DNA from: Actinomycetales bacterium
GTDB lineage: Bacteria; Actinomycetota; Actinomycetes; S36-B12
NCBI GenBank assembly: GCA_018970025.1
Contig: JAGWXF010000024.1
Location: 1 to 42,134 of the forward strand
DNA: 42,134 bases
Reading direction: 5' to 3'
This document shows, piece by piece, positions 36,968-42,134 of this stretch (positions are counted from its first letter, which is position 1; the number at the start of each line of letters is the position of its first letter). A model generated the notes under the pieces. That model was not told the DNA's origin. It was given only the letters and a program-made list of their open reading frames with translations, and ran no database searches. Made by a program: the position numbers and the translations under genes.

Positions 36968-37579
36968 GTGTACGTCGCGAAACCCTTCCAGGGGGACGAT
37001 GAGACGGGGTGGGCGCTCATCGAGGAGATTCCCGTCGGTCAGCTCGTCACCGCGACGGTGCATGGCCCGCTCGCAACCGCGATCCCCTGGGTGCCTGATG
37101 TCAAAGGCGGAGCGATCGTCGGTCACATGGCGCGCCCGAACCCCCAATGGCAGACCCCGTGGATGGGTCAGGCACTGGTGCTGTTCGAAGGGCCCAATGG
37201 CTACGTGTCCCCGTCCTGGTACGCGACGAAGGGGGAGAGCGGTCGCGTGGTGCCGACCTGGGACTACGTCGTCGTCCAGGTCTACGGCGCGTTGGTGATT
37301 CACGACGACGAGTCCTGGGTGAGTGATGTGGTGCGGCGCCTGACCGACCGACACGAGCAAATCCGAACCGACCCTTGGACCGTGGATGATGCCCCTCCGG
37401 ATTACCTCAGCGGGCAACTGCGCGGAATCGTCGGGGTCGAGGTGCGCATCGAACGAATGGAGACGTCCGTGAAGATGAGCCAGAACAAGTCTCCGGCTGA
37501 CGTGGCTGGCGTGGTTGCCGGATTCGTCGCTGATGGCAACGAGCCGGCCGCTGGCTGGGTGCGCCGGGCCAGCAGGTAG
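36968..37579 (+). CDS. PaiB-family FMN-binding protein
   Basis: A 203-residue split-barrel flavin-binding protein of the PaiB family. From GTG 36968 it reads as the family start (YVAKPFQGDDETG). Landmarks are EIPVGQLVTATVHGPLATAIPWV, GHMARPNPQW, LVLFEGPNGYVSPSWYATK, VPTWDYVVVQVYGAL and VEVRIERMETSVKMSQNKSPADVAGVVAGF. B. subtilis PaiB is linked to negative control of protease and sporulation genes, but family members are often simple flavin proteins. The frame is open upstream to 36908, without family similarity. It is the last intact gene before the eroded region. Confidence 0.88.
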   Translation: MYVAKPFQGDDETGWALIEEIPVGQLVTATVHGPLATAIPWVPDVKGGAIVGHMARPNPQWQTPWMGQALVLFEGPNGYVSPSWYATKGESGRVVPTWDYVVVQVYGALVIHDDESWVSDVVRRLTDRHEQIRTDPWTVDDAPPDYLSGQLRGIVGVEVRIERMETSVKMSQNKSPADVAGVVAGFVADGNEPAAGWVRRASR

Positions 37580-37598
37580 GGACGGCCCGAGACCATCG

Positions 37599-37615
37599 GT
37601 ATCGTCGGACGATAC
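37599..37615. promoter_or_regulatory. Orphan FCD-GntR-type operator
   Basis: GTATCGTC-G-GACGATAC is a perfect 17-bp palindrome with a one-base centre. It contains the T-GTC-N-GAC-A core recognised by FadR/FCD-type GntR regulators. No such regulator and no promoter-proximal gene remain beside it; it lies between the PaiB-like stop and the truncated MFS gene. Confidence 0.5.
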
Positions 37616-37626
37616 GGACCAACGCC

Positions 37627-37826
37627 TCACTGAGAAGCTGACGCGGCCTCCCAGCGAAGGGGCCGGGCGGTAGGAACGACAAGCAGTGCCACTGCCGACA
37701 CCAGTCCGACGACGGTCAGGGCGCGAAGGACTCCGACGTAGTCCCCGACGAAGCCGATGATCGCAGGACCTGCCAAGAGGGCGCCGTAACCGATGGTTGC
37801 CACGACGCCGAGCCGCGGATGACGAG
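37627..37826 (-). pseudogene. C-terminal remnant of an MFS transporter
   Basis: About 64 residues survive: HPRLGVVATIGYGALLAGPAIIGFVGDYVGVLRALTVVGLVSAVALLVVPTARPL, the last two membrane spans of a major-facilitator protein of the YbjJ/bicyclomycin-like type. Everything upstream is missing, and the sequence runs directly into the promoter of the BrnT-like gene. The reading frame is still open to 37932, but the upstream part is not MFS-like. A deletion joined this tail to the toxin module. Confidence 0.7.
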
Positions 37827-37874
37827 TCTGGACGCGGCGGGGATCGCGCGGTCCGCGGGGTCGTGCCCGGCACT

Positions 37875-37891
37875 GTGTACATTTGTAAACT
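37875..37891 (+). promoter_or_regulatory. Promoter and operator of the BrnT-like module
   Basis: TAAACT (37886-37891) is a -10 box six bases before GTG 37898 (leaderless). It is overlapped by GTGTACATTTGTAAAC (37875-37890), an imperfect palindrome with core TACA-TT-TGTA. Toxin-antitoxin operons are usually repressed by their antitoxin at such sites. The AT-rich stretch stands out from its surroundings. Confidence 0.5.
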
Positions 37892-37897
37892 GACCGG

Positions 37898-38192
37898 GTG
37901 GATGTGGATTGGCAGTTCGGCGCTGACCACATGCGTGAGCGGCACGGGGTAAGCGTGGCCGAAGCCGGGGAGGCGATCGCCGATCCCGACGCGGTCCTGT
38001 TTCACCCCGATCCCAAGAGTCGCTCAGGCTCCAGTGGTCGACTGCTGGGCTTTGAGTCCGTCGCGCGGTCGGGTGCTGGTCGTCATCCTGGTCGAGCGTC
38101 TGGACCGTCCGGGCGCGTGGGGGGGTGCGAACGGCTGGGTCGCCACTGGCCCCGATCTGAGCCGGTATCGAAGGGAGAACGGGCATGGGTGA
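37898..38192 (+). pseudogene. BrnT-like toxin gene with a frameshift
   Basis: The first frame reads DVDWQFGADHMRERHGVSVAEAGEAIADPDAVLFHPDPKSRSGSSGRLLGFES, the start of a BrnT/DUF4258-type ribonuclease toxin. At about 38051-38061 the similarity jumps by one base to SRGRVLVVILVERLDRPGAWGGANGWVATGPDLSRYRR, ending at TGA 38190-38192. One extra base (or two missing) explains it. The correct frame overlaps the antitoxin ATG at 38185, as in brnTA operons (toxin first). As read, the toxin is inactive, or the base is a sequencing error. Confidence 0.65.
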
Positions 38193-38484
38193 GCAGGATC
38201 GCGTTCGGCAGGCGGCCGCGGAGGCAGAGGCGACGATGAGCGATCCGCTCCCCGAAGACGCGCCCGCCACCCGGCCGAACAGGACTGTGCCGGTATCCGT
38301 GCGACTTTCGCCAACCATGGTGGCAGATATCGAGGCGCTGGCGCAGCGCCTCGACGTCCCATCGTCGACCTTGCTCCGGGGTTGGATCCAAGAGGGCTTG
38401 GCGGCTCATCACGAGACCACGGTCGCCGGCGCACTGGACCAGCTCGCAGCGGACCTGCAGCGGCTGCGCCAGATTGTGGCGTGA
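38185..38484 (+). CDS. Ribbon-helix-helix (CopG/BrnA-like) antitoxin
   Basis: A 99-residue protein. Residues 33-62 (RTVPVSVRLSPTMVADIEALAQRLDVPSSTLLRGWIQEGL) form a ribbon-helix-helix: a short strand (VPVSVRL) and two helices. The N-terminal ~30 residues are acidic and probably wrap the toxin. It follows the frameshifted BrnT-like gene with overlapping ends, the brnTA order, and should repress the operon at the palindrome near 37880. AAGGGAG precedes the ATG. Confidence 0.75.
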   Translation: MGEQDRVRQAAAEAEATMSDPLPEDAPATRPNRTVPVSVRLSPTMVADIEALAQRLDVPSSTLLRGWIQEGLAAHHETTVAGALDQLAADLQRLRQIVA

Positions 38485-38548
38485 CGTGCCTGTGACAACT
38501 CCAGCGCCCTGTGTGCCCCTGCCACAGCCGTTGCATGCCGGGAGCAGC

Positions 38549-38595
38549 TGATGGCGCTCACCGAAATTCCCCAGTTCTGCTCATTGAATTTCCCC
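38549..38595 (+). repeat. IS21 left inverted repeat
   Basis: Forty-seven bases that match the reverse complement of 40950-40996 at 36 or more positions (TGATGGCGCTC, GAAA, CCCCAG, TGCTC, TTCCCC are shared). It contains two tandem sub-repeats of about 21 bp. Confidence 0.88.
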
Positions 38596-38682
38596 GCCTG
38601 CGAGTGATCCCGACATAGGGGCGGGTCCCTTCGATGATGGCGGTCTGTGACCACTCACCATCGCTCGAAGGGACCCGGCTAC

Positions 38683-40025
38683 ATGATCTCGCAGGAGGAG
38701 GACGTGCCAAGCGCATGCGCTTCGCAAGCAGGGCTGGAGCATCAGCGCGATCGCCCGGCACCTGGGTCGTGACCGCAAGACCATCCGCGCGTACCTGAAC
38801 GGCGGCCGTGAGCCCGGGGTTCGCAAGCCCGCTGCTGCTGTCGACTCGTTCGACGCGTTCGAGGGGTATGTGGGGCAGCGGTTCGTCGACGATCCGCACG
38901 TGTGGGCGGTGACCCTGTTCGACGAGGTCACTGCCGCGGGCTACGCGGGCTCGTACCCGACGTTCACCCGGCGGGTCCGCCAGCGATCGCTGCGGCCGGC
39001 GTGTCAGGCGTGCGCCCCGGCGAAGGGCCGCCCGGTCGCGGTGATCGCGCACCCGCCCGGGGTGCCAGAGGCAGTGGGACTGGGTGGAGTTCGGTGACCC
39101 GCCCGCAGCGTGGGGCTGGGGCAAGACGGCGTACGGGCTGCTGGGCATCCTGTCCAGGTCTGGTCGCTGGCGCGGCCACCTCGCGGGCTCGACGGACCAG
39201 CCGCACCTGGTCCAGGGCGTGGACCAGGTCAGCCGCACGCTCGGCGGGCTGACGCAGCGGTGGAGGTTCGACCGGATGGCGACCGTCGCGCAGCCCGGCA
39301 CCGGGGACGTGACCAAGTCCTTCGCGCAGGTGGCCAGGCACGACGGCGTGGCGGTGGACATCTGCCCGCCACGACGGGGCAACCGCAAGGGCTCGGTCGA
39401 GAAGGCCATCCACGGCGCCGCGCAGCGCTGGTGGCGGACCCTGCCCGACGACGTCACCGTCGAGCAGGCGCAAGTGTCGTGGGACGAGTTCTGCGCCCGG
39501 GTCATCGACCCGCGCATCCGCGTCCTCGACGAGGTCCGTGCCACGATCGCCGAGCACGCCGCCGCCGAGCCGCTGCGCCCCGTGCCGCCCGTGCCGTACC
39601 CGGCGACCATCACCGAGACCCGGGTCGTCTCGGCGCAGGCGCTGGTCGCCTGGCGCGGCAACCACTCCTCGGTCGCACCGCAGCCGGCCCGGTCCACCGT
39701 CACCGTGTCGCAGCGCCTGGGCGAGCCGTTCATCGACATCGCCACGCCCGCCGGCGCCGTCGTCGCCCGGCACGCGACCGCTCCCGACGGCGTCGGTGCA
39801 CTGGTGCGCACCGACACCCACGTCGCCGAGCTGACCTCGGTCGTGCTGGGGGCGTTCACCACCGCGCGCCCGCACCGGCGCAAGGAGCGCATCCCCGTCA
39901 GCGCCGACGCCGCCGCGCTGCTGCCCGCCCGGCCCACTGACGTCACCGGCCCCTCCCACCACGACGTCGTCATCGACCTGGCCGCCTGGGCCCAGGCAGC
40001 CGAAGGAAGGAACACCCTGACATGA
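38683..40025 (+). pseudogene. istA: IS21 transposase IstA, two frameshifts
   Basis: The gene starts MISQEED at ATG 38683 and is split over three frames. After a one-base shift near 38707-38711 it continues HALRKQGWSISAIARHLGRDRKTIRAYLNG (the HTH) and RFVDDPHVWAVTLFDEV. After a second shift near 39055-39071 it continues QWDWVEFGDPP, the start of the DDE catalytic core, then KGSVEKAIHGAAQRWW with the catalytic Glu. Both shifts are by the same amount. The stop overlaps the istB start (ATGA). Intact IstA is about 440-510 residues. Confidence 0.88.
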
Positions 40026-40935
40026 CCACCACCAGCACCGATCCCACCGCCGATCCCACCACCATTGCCCCGACGACCGCCGACCCGACGGCGATCGGCG
40101 AGCCCATGGCCGGCGCGCAGGCCTCGACCTGCCAGCAGCTCCGCGGGCACCTCGCCGCGCTGAGGCTGGCCACCGCGGCCGAGCACCTCCCAGCGGTACT
40201 GGATGCCGCCAGGCGCGAGCAGCTCACCGTCACCGCCGCCATGGAACGGCTCCTGGCCCTGGAAGCCGACGCCGACGCCGCCCGCCGCCTGGCCGGCCGC
40301 ACCCGGTTCGCGTGCCTGCCCACCCCAGCACGCCTGTCCGACTTCGACTTCGATGCCGCGCCCGGCATCGACAGGGCCCTCATCGACGACCTCGCGACCT
40401 GCCGCTACCTGCAATCCGCCACGAACGTCCTGCTCATCGGGCCACCCGGCGTCGGCAAGACGATGCTGTCCGTCGGGCTTGCGCGCGCCGCAGTCGAGGC
40501 CGGCTACCGCACCTACTTCACCACCGCCGCCGACCTCGCCGCCCGCTGCCACCGCGCCGCGATCGAAGGACGATGGGCCACCACCATGCGGTTCTACGCC
40601 GGACCCACGCTCCTGGTCATCGATTTATGCCGATGTCGGCATAAATCGATGAGCTTGGCTACCTGCCGCTGCCCGCGGAGGCCGCGAACGCGTTGTTCCA
40701 GGTCATCTCGCAGCGGTACCTGAAGACCAGCATCATCCTCACCACCAACAGGGGCGTGGGATCGTGGGGCCAGATCCTCGGCGACACCACCGTCGCCGCG
40801 GCCATGCTCGACCGGCTCCTGCACCGCTCCGTCGTCATCAACCTCGACGGGGAGTCCTACCGGCTCCGCGAGCACAACGCCCGCACCGAGCACCTCCGAC
40901 AAGCCACCACCGGCACCCGCAAACCAGTACAGTGA
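40022..40935 (+). pseudogene. istB: IS21 helper ATPase IstB, interrupted by 26 bp
   Basis: IstB is the AAA+ ATPase that activates IstA. The N-terminal part has LRGHLAALRLATAAEHLPAVLDAA and Walker A NVLLIGPPGVGKTML. Reading breaks at LLVID, exactly in the Walker B motif, where 26 extra bases (40625-40650) shift the frame. Removing them restores LLVIDELGYLPLPAEAANALFQVISQRYLKTSIILTTNRGVGSWGQ and a normal end at 40935. A disordered Thr/Pro-rich N-terminal extension of about 25 residues is present. Confidence 0.9.
40619..40650. repeat. 32-bp perfect palindrome, footprint-like insertion in istB
   Basis: ATCGAT flanks a 20-bp inverted repeat TTATGCCGATGTCGGCATAA (9-bp arms, centre TG), so the whole reads ATCGATTTATGCCGA-TG-TCGGCATAAATCGAT. 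One ATCGAT is native istB sequence; the second plus the 20-mer are the added 26 bp. This is what a transposon with TTATGCCGA ends and a 6-bp target duplication would leave after losing its interior. Confidence 0.85.
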
Positions 40936-40949
40936 CCAGCGCTCCAGGT

Positions 40950-40996
40950 GGGGAATTTCGGCGAGCAACCCTGGGGAGTTTCAACGAGCGCCATCA
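40950..40996 (-). repeat. IS21 right inverted repeat
   Basis: Mirror of 38549-38595, beginning 14 bases after the istB stop codon. It also contains two sub-repeats (GGGGAATTTC and GGGGAGTTTC units 26 bp apart). Confidence 0.88.
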
Positions 40997-41429
40997 CCGT
41001 GACCCTTCCTGCGCGGGCGACGTGGTTGTGGGAGGGGCTGGGTGGGCTCGATTCCAATTCAACCGCTTGGTATTCGGTCCTCTGCGAGGTGATCGGGAAG
41101 CCTGTCATTCGTAGGTCAGGCTTCGAGTTCCTCATCGACATAAACCTCGGCTCCGGTGAGTTGGGGCCGAATCGTCCTGGCGCAGGACTTGGACCTCGGA
41201 ACCGCCCTATACGTGGGCGGCCTGGACTCACCCAGTGTCTCCAGTTCCCCTCCCAGGCCGTCCTCCCGCCGGCGCTGCCCTGCTCGCTGCCATCGCGGCG
41301 GCCGAGGAGTACCTAGCGGCTGGGGCATTCGGGACAGTCCGTTCGGCCTCCAGGGTGGTGACCGACGGATGAGCAGTGACTCCACCCAGGCCTTGACCCC
41401 TGCATCCGCGTCTCCGAGCGCGATAAGAG
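40997..41429. other. 433 bp without a recognisable gene
   Basis: No convincing gene is seen between the right end of the IS and the helicase remnant. A plus-strand stretch around 41000-41160 (with WLWEGLGGLDSNSTAWYSVL and RRSGFEFLIDI) has protein-like composition but matches nothing I recognise. It may be debris of the gene that preceded or included the helicase. Confidence 0.5.
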
Positions 41430-41851
41430 CCGGCTTCGTGCACGTCACCCCGGTCCTCAGCGAGGGGATCGATCTTCATTGGGAGTGCCGAACGGTGATC
41501 CATCACGACCTTGACGAGAATCCGAGCACTCTGGAGCAACGCAACGGCCGGCTCGATCGCATTGGGAGCCATGCTGAGGAATCTGGCCAACCCATCGACA
41601 TCTTCGAGCCGTACACCACGGGCCTGCACGACGAGAAGACGTACCGAGTTGTCACTGACCGTGGCCGGTGGTTCAACCGCGTGATGGGCGATGACGTCGA
41701 CTTGTCGGTGGCCGCCACCGATCGCGCGTCAGAAAGAATCGAGTTTCCCAATGACCTTGCCGAGTCGTTGACGCTCGATCTCGCCGTTTACCGGCGGACC
41801 ATTCGGCGTGTGGTGTCCACAAGTGTGGGAAACGGGCCGTTTCAGAGCTGA
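41430..41851 (+). pseudogene. C-terminal remnant of a superfamily 2 helicase (defence-island type)
   Basis: About 135 residues survive: VTPVLSEGIDLHWECRTVIHHDLDENPSTLEQRNGRLDRIGSHAEESGQ and PIDIFEPYTTGLHDEKTYRVVTDRGRWFNRVMG. These are motif V (EGIDLH) and motif VI (QRNGRLDRIG) of a SNF2/DEAH-like helicase plus the C-terminal block seen in large helicases of phage-defence loci such as DISARM-type DrmD. The N-terminal helicase domain is absent and no start or ribosome site fits. The stop is at 41849-41851, ten bases from the convergent ParE-like gene. A functional short protein is unlikely. Confidence 0.7.
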
Positions 41852-42102
41852 CCGGCAGGCAGGATCGCCCTGATGGCTGCTACCTCGCCGTCGGGCTCCC
41901 ACAGGACGAGCCATTCTTCCTCGCGGATAACCCGTGAGATGGCGCGCACGCCGCCGCTGAACATGCGGCGGTAGGCACGAGGATCCATGGGCTCGGCTTC
42001 AACCCAGTCCAGGCACTCGTCAATACGGGCAGCGGTTTCCGGGTCGCGGTCGTACAACTCGTCCAGTTGCGCTGCTGCGGCCGGGTCGAGCTCAACCTTC
42101 AC
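41842..42102 (-). CDS. ParE/RelE-like toxin
   Basis: An 86-residue protein of the RelE/ParE fold: a two-helix hairpin (DPAAAAQLDELYDRDPETAARIDECLDWVEAEP) followed by strands YRRMFSGGVRAISRVI, EEWLVLWEP and VAAIRAILPAG. RelE toxins cut mRNA on ribosomes and ParE toxins poison gyrase; which applies here is unclear. The GTG start overlaps the end of an upstream frame by four bases (GTGA), typical of a toxin following its antitoxin. Confidence 0.7.
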   Translation of the reverse strand: MKVELDPAAAAQLDELYDRDPETAARIDECLDWVEAEPMDPRAYRRMFSGGVRAISRVIREEEWLVLWEPDGEVAAIRAILPAGQL

Positions 42103-42134
42103 GGGCGCGGCCGGCGACCTACGCGCTGCTCAGG
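42099..42134 (-). CDS. Partial gene: possible antitoxin C-terminus
   Basis: Twelve codons reach the window edge and read PEQRVGRRPRP then TGA, with the stop overlapping the toxin GTG by four bases. The overlap is the only evidence that it is a gene, presumably the antitoxin of the ParE-like toxin. Confidence 0.35.
   Translation of the reverse strand, partial: PEQRVGRRPRP

Larger units (their letters stand above)
38549..40996 (+). mobile_element. Degraded IS21-family insertion sequence
   Basis: A 2448-bp element with istA and istB in tandem, bounded by inverted repeats that start TGATGGCGCTC and end GAGCGCCATCA. Each end holds two spaced copies of a GCTC-N3-GAA-N2-TTCCCC-like unit, the usual IS21 multiple terminal repeats. 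istA has two frameshifts and istB is interrupted by a 26-bp insertion, so it cannot transpose by itself. No 4-8 bp target duplication is seen (left flank AGCAGC, right flank CCGTGA), which suggests a later rearrangement at one end. Confidence 0.9.

Noticed and set aside
38558..40552. A 664-codon open frame on the minus strand across the IS
   Set aside because: It is antisense to istA and istB, has no domain similarity and follows from GC-rich third positions.
40948..41316. A 122-codon frame starting in the right IS end
   Set aside because: It begins inside the inverted repeat, has no ribosome site and matches no family I recognise.

Overview
The window is a stretch of GC-rich actinobacterial chromosome. 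The best evidence is a conserved housekeeping block (isoprenyl transferase uppS, PIN-PhoH ATPase, fumarase, glpX, DUF4245 protein, xseB, xseA, ispH, DUF6542 protein). From memory, its order parallels Mycobacterium tuberculosis Rv1086 to Rv1110. GTG starts, 4-base gene overlaps (ATGA/GTGA) and TANNNT -10 boxes 6-7 bases before the start codon (leaderless mRNAs) also fit Actinobacteria. The genus cannot be fixed from the sequence; Propionibacteriales or a related order is a guess.

Regions: (1) 1-3222 holds small enzymes (HAD phosphatase, VOC protein, GNAT) and a DUF4143 ATPase whose promoter carries four 23-bp tandem repeats. (2) 3223-12558 is an amino-sugar locus: nitroreductase-like gene, nagA, ROK kinase, a GNAT resembling the HAT-like domain of animal O-GlcNAcase, a GntR/HutC regulator with several candidate operators, a SIS protein, a cytoplasmic GH84 beta-N-acetylglucosaminidase and an ABC importer with no ATPase gene. 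The likely flow is import of GlcNAc conjugates, intracellular hydrolysis by GH84, phosphorylation by the ROK kinase and deacetylation by NagA. (3) 12585-17001 holds a HipBA module, an Ada-like methyltransferase and a second DUF4143 ATPase, again with 23-bp-phased repeats over its leaderless promoter. (4) 17182-32786 is the conserved core, interrupted by two secreted cell-envelope genes. One of them, an OmpA-domain protein, is bracketed by two identical long palindromes.

(5) 33006-36720 is a two-component system with a two-gene ABC transporter. Two copies of one palindrome (TCGGTAG..GC..GCACTACT) lie upstream of the transporter and of the kinase, predicting a small regulon. (6) 36968-42134 is an eroding accessory region: a PaiB-like gene, the tail of an MFS transporter with an orphan operator, a frameshifted BrnT-like toxin with its RHH antitoxin, a degraded IS21-family element whose istB is broken by a 26-bp palindromic insertion, the tail of a phage-defence-type helicase, and a ParE-like toxin.

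The observations most worth following are the GH84/HAT-like pairing, the 23-bp promoter repeats at both DUF4143 genes, the palindrome-bracketed OmpA gene, the two-site operator of the response regulator, and the footprint-like palindrome in istB. No tRNA, rRNA or CRISPR array was seen.
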